Positions 26,482 to 35,417 of a DNA stretch of 64,000 nt are shown here, piece by piece (position 1 is the stretch's first letter; each line of letters starts with the position of its first letter). The notes under the pieces were generated by a model that saw only the letters and a program-made list of their open reading frames with translations, ran no database searches and was not told the origin of the DNA. A program made the position numbers and the translations under genes. The stretch is from the NCBI RefSeq assembly GCF_025165815.1, contig NZ_JAFFZE010000004.1:583531-647530 (forward strand), written 5' to 3'. The DNA comes from Actinophytocola gossypii. GTDB lineage: Bacteria; Actinomycetota; Actinomycetes; Mycobacteriales; Pseudonocardiaceae.

Positions 26482-27966
26482 TCAGCCGAGCCGGATCGCG
26501 GTCCACGACACCGGTGCCAGAACGGTGCGGAGGGTGTCGTCGGACAACTCGGCGGACTGGTGACGCGGCACGACGCGGTCGGGGTTCGCGCGGGTGTTGG
26601 TCGCCGACGTGTCGGGGTCGTGCACTGTCCAGGCCTCGCTGACCGATGTGGCGCCGGGCACGGTGGCGCGGAGTTCCACCGGCTCGATCCGGTGCCGGTT
26701 CACGGCGAACACGACCACCTCGCCGGTCGCCGGTTCGTGGGTGGCGACCGCGTCGACCACCGGGACGTTGCCGTAGCGTGCCGTCGGATACACCGGGGAC
26801 GTGACCTCTGTGCGCAGCACCTGTCCACGCGCGAGCCGGGACGTCAGCGCGAAGGGGTGGAACGTCGTCTGCCGCCACGCCGGGCCACCAGGCTCAGTAC
26901 GGATGGGCGCGATCACGTTGACCAGCTGCGCCTGGCACGCGGCCGCCACCCGGTCGCTGTGCCGCAGCAGCGAGATCAGCAGGTTCCCGACGACGACGGC
27001 GTCCAGGACGTCGTAGACGTCCTCGATCAGCCGCGGCGCGGTACGCCATTCGGTGGGCGGATCGGCCTGGAACCTGCTCTGATACCAGACGTTCCACTCG
27101 TCGAATGACAGGCCGATCCGCTTGTCGCTGCGCAGCCGGGCACCGACGGCGTCGGCCGTGGCGACGACGCTGTCGATGAAGTGGTCCATGTCGACCGCCG
27201 AGGCGAGGAAACTGTCCACATCGCCGTCGAGCGGCTCGTAGTAGGCGTGGCAGGAGATGTGGTCCACCAGGTCGTAGGTCAGCTCGAGGACCGTTGCCTC
27301 CCACGCGCCGAACGTCGGCATGCCCGAGTGCGAGCTGCCACACGCGACCAGTTCGAGCCCCGGCTCCGCCTGCCGCAGCGCCCTGGCCGTCTCGGCGGCC
27401 AGCCTGCCGTACTCGTGCGCGGTCTTGTGCCCGGTCTGCCACGGGCCGTCCAGCTCGTTGCCGAGGCACCACAGCCGGACGCCGTGGGGGTCGGCTGTCC
27501 CGTTCGCCCGCCGCAGGTCCGACAGCAGGGTACCGCCGGGGTGGTTCATGTACTCGTGCACGTCGAGTGCCTCGGCGACGCCGCGGGTGCCGAGGTTCAC
27601 CGCGTACATCACCTCCGCGTCTGCCTTGCGGGCCCAGCGGGCGAACTCGTCGATGCCGACCGCGTTGGTCTCGATGCCGCGCCACGCGAGGTCGCGCCGC
27701 ACCGGGCGGTCCGGTCCGACGCCGTCCTCCCATCGGTAGCCGGACACGAAGTTGCCGCCCGGGTAACGGACCAGCGAGACGCCGAGCTCGCGGGTCAGCG
27801 CGAGCACGTCACCGCGGAAGCCGTCCTCGTCGGCGGTCGGGTGCCCGGGCTCGTGGATGCCGGAGTACACACACCGACCCATGTGTTCGACGAACGAACC
27901 GAAGAGCCTGCGCCGCACCGGTGCGACGACGAAGTCCGGGCTGAGGACGATGTCGGCCTTGAGCAC
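26482..27966 (-). CDS. Intracellular GH51 alpha-L-arabinofuranosidase
   Basis: A 494-residue enzyme without signal peptide. GTG 27966 has AGGAG five bases upstream, overlapping the permease stop. GH51 marks: the opening RRLFGSFVEHMGRCVYSGI, the acid/base Glu in CLGNELDGPW (about residue 172) and the nucleophile Glu in LSFDEWNVWY (about residue 285), then the C-terminal beta-sandwich. It releases L-arabinose from short arabino-oligosaccharides in the cytoplasm, fitting a position directly after a CUT1 importer. The operon order is SBP, permease, permease, GH51. Confidence 0.95.
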   Translation of the reverse strand: MLKADIVLSPDFVVAPVRRRLFGSFVEHMGRCVYSGIHEPGHPTADEDGFRGDVLALTRELGVSLVRYPGGNFVSGYRWEDGVGPDRPVRRDLAWRGIETNAVGIDEFARWARKADAEVMYAVNLGTRGVAEALDVHEYMNHPGGTLLSDLRRANGTADPHGVRLWCLGNELDGPWQTGHKTAHEYGRLAAETARALRQAEPGLELVACGSSHSGMPTFGAWEATVLELTYDLVDHISCHAYYEPLDGDVDSFLASAVDMDHFIDSVVATADAVGARLRSDKRIGLSFDEWNVWYQSRFQADPPTEWRTAPRLIEDVYDVLDAVVVGNLLISLLRHSDRVAAACQAQLVNVIAPIRTEPGGPAWRQTTFHPFALTSRLARGQVLRTEVTSPVYPTARYGNVPVVDAVATHEPATGEVVVFAVNRHRIEPVELRATVPGATSVSEAWTVHDPDTSATNTRANPDRVVPRHQSAELSDDTLRTVLAPVSWTAIRLG

Positions 27967-27973
27967 AGGTCTC

Positions 27974-28828
27974 CTATCGCAGTGCGCCGGCGGCGGCGCC
28001 ACTGCGCCAGAACCGTTGCAGGAGGACGAAAGCGATGACGAGCGGGACGATCGCCAGCAGTGCGCCGGTGACGACCAGGTCGAACAGCACCCGCGTGCCG
28101 GCCTCCTGCTGGGCGGTGTTGAACCACGTGGTCAACCCCACGGTCAGCGGGAACAGGTCGGCGTCGCTCAGCATCACCAGCGGCAGGAAGTAGTTGTTCC
28201 ACGTCGCCACGAGCGTGAACAGGAACACCGTGACGAACACGGGCCGGATGTTCGGCACCACTACCTGCCAGAAGATCCGCAGCTCGCTCGCCTGGTCGAG
28301 ACGGGCGGCGTCGAGCAGTTCCACCGGGATGCTCTCGGCCACGTACACCCGGACGAGGTAGGTGCCGAACGGGCTGAGCAGCGACGGCAGGATCACCGCC
28401 CACATCGTGTTGACGATGCCGACGTTGGACAGGATCAGGTAGGTCGGCAGCACCAGCGCGGTCGCGGGCACCATGATCATGCCGAGCAGCGCGGTCTCGA
28501 AGAACCGCTTGCCCCAGAAGGAGAAGCGCGCGAGACCGTACCCCGCGAGCGAGGCGAGCACCGTCGCTCCGACCGCGCTGCCCCCCGAGTACACGGCGGT
28601 GTTGAGCAGCCAGTCGCCGTACACGCCGCCGTCCTCGCGGAACAGCCGCACCAGGTTGTCGAACAGGCTGAACTCGTCGCCGAACCACATCGCGGGGCTG
28701 GACAACAGGTCGGCCTGGTTCTTGGTGGCCGCGATGACGATCCACAGCAGTGGGACGAGGAAGTACAGCATGCCCGCCGCCATGAGCAGGTGCGGCACCC
28801 GCGTCCGCACCGTCGCGGGCCGGGTCAT
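27974..28828 (-). CDS. CUT1 sugar ABC transporter permease (MalG/AraQ-like)
   Basis: A 284-residue membrane protein with six helices and the cytoplasmic EAA loop (ELLDAARLDQASELRIFWQV). ATG 28828 overlaps the stop of the partner permease (ATGA). With the MalF-like partner it forms the channel for arabino-oligosaccharides. No ATPase gene is in this operon; actinobacterial CUT1 systems often share one multitask ATPase (MsiK), which would explain the absence. Confidence 0.94.
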   Translation of the reverse strand: MTRPATVRTRVPHLLMAAGMLYFLVPLLWIVIAATKNQADLLSSPAMWFGDEFSLFDNLVRLFREDGGVYGDWLLNTAVYSGGSAVGATVLASLAGYGLARFSFWGKRFFETALLGMIMVPATALVLPTYLILSNVGIVNTMWAVILPSLLSPFGTYLVRVYVAESIPVELLDAARLDQASELRIFWQVVVPNIRPVFVTVFLFTLVATWNNYFLPLVMLSDADLFPLTVGLTTWFNTAQQEAGTRVLFDLVVTGALLAIVPLVIAFVLLQRFWRSGAAAGALR

Positions 28829-29706
28829 GACGACCTCCGCTTCCTGGTCGACAACACGAACGCGTACGCGGCGACGAAGACCACGAACCCGAGCGCGAAG
28901 GAGATCGCCGCGGAGTAGTGGAAGTCCGAGTAGGCGAACGCCTGGTTGTACGCGTAGAGGTTCGGGGTGTACCCGGCGGAGATCTGGGGTGCGAACCGGG
29001 ACATGACGTAGGGCTCGACGAAGAACTGCATCGTCCCGATGACGGAGAAGATCGCGGCGAGCGCGATCGCCTGCCGGATCGCGGGCACCTTGACCCGTAC
29101 CGCGATCTGCACCTGCGACGCGCCGTCGATCAGCGCCGCCTCGTACATCTCCCTCGGCACCCCCTGCAGCGCCGAGTACAGCACGATCATGTTGTAGCCG
29201 GTCCACGCCCACGTCACGATGTTGCCCAGCGACACGAGCAGCAGGTCGGCGCTGAAGAAGTCGGCCGGCGCGCCGCCGAATGCCGTCGGCAGGTCGGCGA
29301 ACGGGCCGAACGTCCTGCTGTACAGGAAACCCCACATGAGCGCGCCGAGGACGGCCGGGACGGCGTAGGGCATGAACGCGATGAGCCGGAACGCGATCGC
29401 GAACCTCGTCGTGACCGCGTCGAGCGTGAGCGCGCCGACGAGCGCGATCCCCAGCATGAGCGGGACCTGCACCGCGCCGAACACGAGCACGCGCAGGAAA
29501 CCGTCCAGCAGCACGGGATCGGTGAACGCCCGCGTGTAGTTGCCGAACCCGGTGAACTGTTCGCCCAGCGCGAGGCTCTTGCTGGACAGGCTGAGCCAGA
29601 ACGCGTACCCGAGCGGCACGACGAGGAACGCCACGACCACGAGGAAGAACGGAAGTACGAACAACGCTCCGGCGACCGGGTGATCGGTCATGCGTCTGCG
29701 CCGCAA
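28825..29706 (-). CDS. CUT1 sugar ABC transporter permease (MalF/AraP-like)
   Basis: A 293-residue membrane protein with six helices and an EAA loop (MYEAALIDGASQVQIAVRVK). The TTG at 29706 has AGGAG six bases before it; an internal ATG five codons on is the alternative. It lies between the binding protein and the MalG-like partner. Confidence 0.93.
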   Translation of the reverse strand: MRRRRMTDHPVAGALFVLPFFLVVVAFLVVPLGYAFWLSLSSKSLALGEQFTGFGNYTRAFTDPVLLDGFLRVLVFGAVQVPLMLGIALVGALTLDAVTTRFAIAFRLIAFMPYAVPAVLGALMWGFLYSRTFGPFADLPTAFGGAPADFFSADLLLVSLGNIVTWAWTGYNMIVLYSALQGVPREMYEAALIDGASQVQIAVRVKVPAIRQAIALAAIFSVIGTMQFFVEPYVMSRFAPQISAGYTPNLYAYNQAFAYSDFHYSAAISFALGFVVFVAAYAFVLSTRKRRSS

Positions 29707-29715
29707 CGGGATCTC

Positions 29716-31029
29716 CTATTCCACCGTGAAGCCCTGTTTCCTCGCGTAGTCCACGACGTTCTTCTGCGTCGCGTCGAGCACCGTGTCCCATTCCCGCTGC
29801 CCGGAGGTGGCTTCCGCGCACCGGTCGAGCAGGTCGCCGAACACGAAGTCCTGGAACGGGGTGTAGTCGAAGTCGCCCAGCTTCTCCGACACCGGCACGA
29901 AGATCTCGTTCACCTTCTGGCCGTTGAAGAACTCGTACGCCTTGCCGGTGAACGCCGGGTCGGCCGCGACGTCCTTGACGAGCGGGTACAGGAACGCCTT
30001 GTTCAGGCCGATGTCCCAGGCCTCCTCGGATTTCCCGAACAGCTCGCGGGCCACCACGGTGGCCGCCTCCGGGTTGTCGGCCTGCTTGGTGACGGTGAAC
30101 GTCGAGCCACCCCAGTCGCCGTGCTCGTCGGCGCCCTTCTCCCACTGCGGCATCGGAGCGACGGCCCACTTGCCCGCGGTGTTCTTCAGGGAACCCGCGA
30201 CGTATCCGGGTGTCCAGCCCGCCGCGGCCCACGTCCAGTACTTGCCGGAGTCCAGCGCGGCGGCGGCGTCGGCGGTGAAGAACGGGTCGGTGGCCATGAG
30301 GTCCCGTTCGACGAGGTCACCGTAGAACTCGATGACCTTCTCGCAGTCCGGGTGGGTCAGGTCGATCTTCACCTTGTCCCTGGCCTCGGTGATCGAGTAG
30401 CCGTACGGCCGGCAGCCCGCCTGCCACATCAGGCCGTTGAGCCAGCCGCCGTCGCTGCCGAAGCTCGCGATGTAGGCGTCCGGGTCGACCGCCTTCATCT
30501 TCTCCGCGGCGGTCGCGTACTCGTCCCAGGTCGTCGGCACCGGGATCCGGTGCTGGTCGAAGAGGTCCTTGCGGTACATCAGTGCCATCGGACCGCCGTC
30601 GACGGGGATGGCGAAGACCTTGTCGCCGTCGGTGGCCTGCTGCCAGGCCCATTCCGCGTACAGGTCCTCGTCCGCGCCGGCGCCGTACTGTCCCATGTCC
30701 ACGAGCGCGTCGAGGATGAGGAACGTGGGGATCTGCTGGAACTCCACCATCGCGACGTCCGGGGCCCCGGTGCCCGCGGTGAACGCGGTCTTCAGCTTGG
30801 CGTACTGGTCCGGGCCGGTGCCGACGTTGGTCCAGTCGACCTGGATGTCGTCGTGGGAGGCGTTGAACGCATCCACCACGCCCTTGAACTCGGGATACCA
30901 CGCCCACACGGACACGCGGACGGGGCCGCCGTCCGAGCCGCCACTGTCGCCGCCGCACGCGGTGGCGGCCAGGAGCCCTGCCACGGTGAGCACGGAGACG
31001 AGTGTTCGCGACCGGTTGATGCCGAGCAT
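29716..31029 (-). CDS. CUT1 extracellular sugar-binding lipoprotein
   Basis: A 437-residue solute-binding protein. ATG 31029 opens a lipoprotein signal (LVSVLTVAGLLAATACGG), followed by the MalE-type fold (VRVSVWAWYPEFKGVVDAFN near the start, KVFAIPVDGGPMALMYRKDL in the hinge region). Longer upstream frames add only low-complexity sequence and were rejected. It likely captures arabinan fragments. Promoter with two LacI-type operators lies 156-203 bases upstream. Confidence 0.93.
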   Translation of the reverse strand: MLGINRSRTLVSVLTVAGLLAATACGGDSGGSDGGPVRVSVWAWYPEFKGVVDAFNASHDDIQVDWTNVGTGPDQYAKLKTAFTAGTGAPDVAMVEFQQIPTFLILDALVDMGQYGAGADEDLYAEWAWQQATDGDKVFAIPVDGGPMALMYRKDLFDQHRIPVPTTWDEYATAAEKMKAVDPDAYIASFGSDGGWLNGLMWQAGCRPYGYSITEARDKVKIDLTHPDCEKVIEFYGDLVERDLMATDPFFTADAAAALDSGKYWTWAAAGWTPGYVAGSLKNTAGKWAVAPMPQWEKGADEHGDWGGSTFTVTKQADNPEAATVVARELFGKSEEAWDIGLNKAFLYPLVKDVAADPAFTGKAYEFFNGQKVNEIFVPVSEKLGDFDYTPFQDFVFGDLLDRCAEATSGQREWDTVLDATQKNVVDYARKQGFTVE

Positions 31030-31184
31030 GAGACAGCGCCTTTCCGCGGGCGGCGACCACCGGCGGGGAACGGGCACATCCGGGGGCACGCCGAGCAGGA
31101 GCGAGGGCAGGGACCGGGGGGTGCTGCGCGCCACGACCGGACAGGTCCGCAGGGCCTGACCATGGCTATCGCCGTGACACCTGG

Positions 31185-31232
31185 TTTTGCTGCGCTGCAA
31201 AACAGTATGAACGCCGGTTTGCCGCGCTGCAA
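31185..31232. promoter_or_regulatory. Pair of LacI-type operators (TTGCYGCGCTGCAA)
   Basis: TTGCTGCGCTGCAA at 31187-31200, extended to TTTTGC...GCAAAA at 31185-31202, and TTGCCGCGCTGCAA at 31219-31232. Each is a near-palindrome of LacI-family type and the centres are 32 bp apart, three helical turns. They sit between the CUT1/GH51 operon and the divergent LacI gene at 31325, so that regulator probably controls both. Confidence 0.75.
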
Positions 31233-31324
31233 GCCTTTGTTTTCGCGGCGGCATCGGGTTGTCGTGGTAGGAGAGGCCATGCACACTTCTCCCAGCGGCC
31301 CTGCCTGCACCGAAGGAGAACGTC

Positions 31325-32356
31325 ATGCGCGATGCCACCTTGCGTGACGTCGCACAGCTGGCCGGGGTGTCCGCCCGGACGGTGTCCAACGTCGTGAACG
31401 GCTACGCGCCGGTCACCGCACGCACGCGTGAGAAGGTCGAGCGGGCGCTGCGCGAGCTCAACTACCGGCCGAACGTGCTGGCCCGCAACCTCGCACGCGG
31501 CCGGTCCGGACAGATCGCGGTCGTCGTGCCCTACCTCGACACGCCCTACTTCGCCGAGCTGCTGCAGGCGATCATCCCGCGGGCGCGGGAACACGGGTAC
31601 AACGTCCTGATCGACCAGACCGACGGCGACGCGGCACACGAACGGGAGCTGATCAGCCGCGGCGCCCGCGCGTTCCTCTTCGACGGGATGATCTTCAGCC
31701 CGCTCGGGCTGGCCCAGGAGGACCTCGTCGAGATCGACCCGGACCTGCCGCTGGTCGTCCTCGGTGAACGCGTGTCCAACGGCGTTTTCGACCACGTCGG
31801 CATCGACGACGTGGCAGCCGCACGGGCCGCCACCGCCCACCTGATCGGCCTCGGCAGGCGGCGCATCGCGGCGATCGGCGACCAGCCCTACCCCACGGGT
31901 GAGGCCGCACAGCTGCGCACCCGCGGCTACCGCCAGGCACACGAGGACGCCGGCCTGCCCGTCGACGAGTCCCTCGTCATCCCGACGCCGCGGTTCAACC
32001 GCGCCGACGGTTCCGGCGCGATGCGTGCGCTGCTGGCGCGCGACGACCCCCCGGACGCCGTCTTCTGCTACAGCGACCTCGTCGCGCTCGGCGCGCTGCA
32101 CACCGCGCTGGAACTGGGCTGCCGCGTGCCGGAGGACATCGCGCTGATCGGCTACGACGACATCGAGGAAGGCCGCTACTCGAACCCGGCCATCAGCACG
32201 ATCTCTCCGGACAAGGCCGCCATCGCCGCGACCGCGGTCGAACGGCTGCTCATGCGCATCGGCAGCACGGGGCCGGTGCCCGGCATCGAAGTACGTGCCG
32301 GGCACCGGCTCATCGCCCGGGAAAGCACGATGGGGAAACGCCACCGAGACCCGTGA
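31325..32356 (+). CDS. LacI-family transcriptional regulator of the CUT1/GH51 operon
   Basis: A 343-residue regulator with N-terminal LacI HTH (LRDVAQLAGVSARTVSNVVN, hinge NYRPNVLARNLA) and a periplasmic-binding-type effector domain (about 60-335). Start ATG 31325 follows AAGGAGAACGTC. It is divergent from the arabino-oligosaccharide importer with two matching palindromes between them, so it probably represses both genes until an arabinose-type inducer binds. Its recognition helix (SARTVSN) differs from that of the second regulator at 35992 (SHQTVSR), consistent with two operator classes in the island. Confidence 0.94.
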   Translation: MRDATLRDVAQLAGVSARTVSNVVNGYAPVTARTREKVERALRELNYRPNVLARNLARGRSGQIAVVVPYLDTPYFAELLQAIIPRAREHGYNVLIDQTDGDAAHERELISRGARAFLFDGMIFSPLGLAQEDLVEIDPDLPLVVLGERVSNGVFDHVGIDDVAAARAATAHLIGLGRRRIAAIGDQPYPTGEAAQLRTRGYRQAHEDAGLPVDESLVIPTPRFNRADGSGAMRALLARDDPPDAVFCYSDLVALGALHTALELGCRVPEDIALIGYDDIEEGRYSNPAISTISPDKAAIAATAVERLLMRIGSTGPVPGIEVRAGHRLIARESTMGKRHRDP

Positions 32357-32442
32357 GTTCGTCGACGTGGCGGCGACGTTTCGCGAGACGACCTCCACTC
32401 CGGTGCGAGAGCGACCGTCCCCGGAGCGCGGGACACAACTCT

Positions 32443-32575
32443 TGTGAGCGTTAACATTTTTGCCTTGCTCCGTCGTGGCCGCAAACGGATTTGATCTCCG
32501 AACCGGGAGTTCAGACGGTTTTGGTCCGGTAATGCTGGCGTCGGCACTCCTGCACATTGGCTGTTAGCGATAACA
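32443..32575. promoter_or_regulatory. Two LacI-type operators of the TGTTAGCGCTAACA class
   Basis: TGTGAGCGTTAACA at 32443-32456 and TGTTAGCGATAACA at 32562-32575, 119 bp apart, upstream of the secreted arabinanase genes starting at 32739. The same class recurs at 42155 and 42234. Consensus TGTKAGCGYTMACA. Different from the sites at 31185, so probably bound by the other LacI regulator (35992-37023). Confidence 0.7.
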
Positions 32576-32738
32576 GGAATGTGTTGTCGGCACTGTCCGG
32601 TGCCGTTATCGTGCTGTGTGTGCTCCCGTCGCGCTGACCCGGTGCACGCCGGTGGCAGGTGGTGTCCTGCTCACGAGGAGGCGGTGGCCGGGCGCGGTGG
32701 CACGTCCCCTGCTGTCATTCGTTGGAATCGAGGACATC

Positions 32739-33698
32739 GTGGTCTCGTCGATGAAACGCATCCTGATATTGGCGGCGGCCCTGACCGTCACCGTGGTGGC
32801 GGCACCGGAAGCGGCTGCCTACCCGGCACCGGGCCGGGTGACCGGTGACATCGGCGTGCACGACCCGAGCGTGGTCAAACGCCCTGACGGCAGCTACCTG
32901 GTCGCGCACACCGGCAACGACATCGCGCTGAAGACGTCCACCGATCGCACCGCGTTCCGCAACGCGGGTGCGGTGTTCCCCGGCGGTGCGCCGTGGACGA
33001 GCACCTACACCGGCGGCAGCCGGAACCTGTGGGCACCGGACATCTCCTACCACAACGGCCAGTACTGGCTGTACTACTCGGCTTCCACGTTCGGGTCGAA
33101 CCGGTCGGCGATCTTCCTGGCGACGAGCACCAGCGGCAATTCGGGCACGTGGACCAACCGCGGCCTGGTGATCGAGTCGCGCACGTCGGACAACTTCAAC
33201 GCCATCGACCCCGATCTGGTGGTGGACGACCAGGGCCGCTGGTGGCTGTCCTTCGGCTCGTTCTGGTCCGGCATCAAGATGATCGCGCTCAACCCGTCCA
33301 CCGGCCTGCGATCGGACAGCACGATCCGCTCGATCGCCGGGCGGGGCGGCGGCGCGATCGAGGCGCCGAACATCGTCAAGCGCGGAAGCCATTACTACCT
33401 GTTCGTCTCGTTCGACCGGTGCTGCCAGGGTGCGTCGAGCACCTATCGGGTGATGGTGGGCCGCTCCACCAGCGTCACCGGCCCGTACGTCGACCGCAAC
33501 GGTGTCGCGATGACCTCCGGCGGCGGCACCGAGATCCTCGCCGGGCATGGCGACGTTCACGGCCCCGGGCACCAGGACGTCCTGGCCGACAGCGACGGCG
33601 ACGTCCTGATCTACCACTACTACGCGAACAACGGCGCGTCGCTGCTGGGCATCAACCTGCTCACCCGCGACTCGGCGGGCTGGCCCTACGTCTACTGA
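32739..33698 (+). CDS. Secreted GH43 endo-1,5-alpha-L-arabinanase
   Basis: About 319 residues. GTG 32739 has GAGGA five bases upstream; ATG 32751 is the alternative. The signal peptide (MKRILILAAALTVTVVAAPE) precedes a five-bladed propeller with the three acidic residues of GH43: Asp in GVHDPSVVKR, Asp in NAIDPDLVVDD and Glu in GAIEAPNIVKR. The segment FDRCCQGASSTYRVMVGRS is characteristic of endo-arabinanases. It should cut the alpha-1,5-arabinan backbone outside the cell, making oligosaccharides for the importer at 27974-31029. Confidence 0.93.
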   Translation: MVSSMKRILILAAALTVTVVAAPEAAAYPAPGRVTGDIGVHDPSVVKRPDGSYLVAHTGNDIALKTSTDRTAFRNAGAVFPGGAPWTSTYTGGSRNLWAPDISYHNGQYWLYYSASTFGSNRSAIFLATSTSGNSGTWTNRGLVIESRTSDNFNAIDPDLVVDDQGRWWLSFGSFWSGIKMIALNPSTGLRSDSTIRSIAGRGGGAIEAPNIVKRGSHYYLFVSFDRCCQGASSTYRVMVGRSTSVTGPYVDRNGVAMTSGGGTEILAGHGDVHGPGHQDVLADSDGDVLIYHYYANNGASLLGINLLTRDSAGWPYVY

Positions 33699-33718
33699 CC
33701 TCACCCAGGGAGAAGACC

Positions 33719-35215
33719 GTGACAACGACCACTTGCGGTCCGCGGCGACGACGGTGGACCACCCTTGTCCTGGCGGTCACGACCGCCGTGCTCGGTGGGC
33801 TCACCACCGCCCTGCCACCGGCCGCGGCCGCGGCCGTGGTGGACACCAATGCCTCCTACGTCCTGGTCAACCGCAACAGCGGCAAGGCGCTCGACGTGTA
33901 CGACCTCGCCACCGAGGACGGTGCCCGGATCGCCCAGTACACCCGTAACGACGGGGCCTGGCAGCAGTGGCAGTTCGTCGACTCCGGCGGCGGCTACTAC
34001 CGGCTCAAGTCACGCCACAGCGGCAAGGTGCTCCAGATCTCCGGTGGCTCCACCGCCGACGCCGCCGACGTGGTGCAGTGGGCCGACAGCAACGCAACGA
34101 GCCAGCAGTTCCGGCTCGTGGACTCCGCGGACGGGTACGTGCGACTGCTCAACCGCAACAGCGGCAAGGCCGTGGAGGTCTACGAGTGGTCCACAGAGGA
34201 CGGTGCGCGCGTCGTGCAGTGGCCGGACCTGGACGGGGCGAACCAGCAGTGGCAGCTGGTGCGGCTGGGGTCGGGCGCGGGTACCTTCACCAACCCGATC
34301 AAGCGCAACGGCCCCGACCCGTGGCTGCAGTACCACAACGGTTACTACCACCTGGCCACGACGACGTGGAATTCCACGATCACCACGCGCCGGTCCCGGA
34401 CCCTGGCAGGGCTGTCGACCGCACCTGACCAGGTGATCTTCAACCTCGCGGGACGCCCCAACGGCTGCTGCAACATGTGGGCACCGGAGTTCCACCTGCT
34501 CAACGGGCGTTGGTACCTCTACTACGTCGCAGGGCAGAACGTGCAGGACTACAACCCAACGCAACGCCTCCACGTACTGGAGTCATCCGGCACCGACCCC
34601 ATGGGCCCCTACACGTTCAAGGCGGACCTGGGCGACACCTGGGAACTCGACGCCAGCATCCTCCAGCACGGCGGCAGGTTGTACATGCTGGGCAGCGCCA
34701 TGGACGGCACACAGAGCCTCACCATCACACCCATGAGCAACCCCTACACGCTCTCCGGTGCGCGCCGCACCATCTCGCAGCCCACGTTGGCCTGGGAACG
34801 CCAGACCGCGCCGGTCAACGAGGGTGCGGAACCGTTGTACCGCAACGGCCGCGTCATGATCGTCTACTCGGCCAGCGCGTGCTGGAGCCCGGACTACAAG
34901 CTCGGTCTGCTCACGCTGACCGGTAGTGATCCGCTCAACCGGGCGCACTGGACGAAGTCGCCCAACCCGGTGTTCCAGCGCAGCGACTCCAACGGCGTCT
35001 ACGCCCCGGGCCACAACGGCTTCTTCAAGTCCCCGGACGGCACGGAGGACTGGATCGTCTACCACGCCAACGACAGTGCATCCGGCGGTTGCGACATGAA
35101 CCGCTCGACCCGAGCGCAGAAGTTCACCTGGAACTCGGACGGCACGCCGAACTTCGGCATCCCTGTCCGGCTCGGCGTCCAACTCGCCGCACCCTCCGGC
35201 GAACCGGCGTCCTGA
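33719..35215 (+). CDS. Secreted GH43 arabinofuranosidase/arabinanase with ricin-type lectin domain
   Basis: 498 residues from GTG 33719 (GGGAGA upstream). Signal peptide with AAAAAVVDT cleavage region, then a ricin-B/CBM13 trefoil (about 45-180) with three QxW-type repeats (QQWQF, QQFRL, QQWQL), then a GH43 propeller from about 190 (IKRNGPDPWLQYHNGYYHLA; CNMWAPEFHLLNGRWYLYYV). The lectin domain should hold the enzyme on arabinan or arabinoxylan. It follows the endo-arabinanase by 20 bases, probably in the same transcript under the 32443/32562 operators. Confidence 0.93.
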   Translation: MTTTTCGPRRRRWTTLVLAVTTAVLGGLTTALPPAAAAAVVDTNASYVLVNRNSGKALDVYDLATEDGARIAQYTRNDGAWQQWQFVDSGGGYYRLKSRHSGKVLQISGGSTADAADVVQWADSNATSQQFRLVDSADGYVRLLNRNSGKAVEVYEWSTEDGARVVQWPDLDGANQQWQLVRLGSGAGTFTNPIKRNGPDPWLQYHNGYYHLATTTWNSTITTRRSRTLAGLSTAPDQVIFNLAGRPNGCCNMWAPEFHLLNGRWYLYYVAGQNVQDYNPTQRLHVLESSGTDPMGPYTFKADLGDTWELDASILQHGGRLYMLGSAMDGTQSLTITPMSNPYTLSGARRTISQPTLAWERQTAPVNEGAEPLYRNGRVMIVYSASACWSPDYKLGLLTLTGSDPLNRAHWTKSPNPVFQRSDSNGVYAPGHNGFFKSPDGTEDWIVYHANDSASGGCDMNRSTRAQKFTWNSDGTPNFGIPVRLGVQLAAPSGEPAS

Positions 35216-35417
35216 CCCGACACCGTGGTGGGGGGGGGGCGGGCCGCCCCCCCCCCCCCCCCCCCCCCCGCCCCCCCCCCCCCCCGGCCCGGCGCCCCCC
35301 CCCCCCCCCGGGGGGGCCGGCGGCCGACCCGCCGCCCACCACCCAACCGCCCGAACCAAGGAGAAACCGGTGCGCGACGCGCCATGCCTGCACCTGGCCG
35401 CGTACCCAAGGTCATGA
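35216..35417. repeat. Near-homopolymeric G/C block (35227-35320) in a convergent gap
   Basis: Bases 35227-35320 are almost entirely a run of G followed by long runs of C and a short G run, with no A or T. The block sits between convergent genes, where a terminator would be expected. Nothing else in the gap. Real DNA of this kind is rare; a collapsed or mis-polished GC hairpin is the likelier reading. Confidence 0.7.

Noticed and set aside
28918..31347. Plus-strand frame of 809 codons opposite the CUT1 operon
   Set aside because: Antisense shadow; the minus strand encodes a clear SBP and permease.
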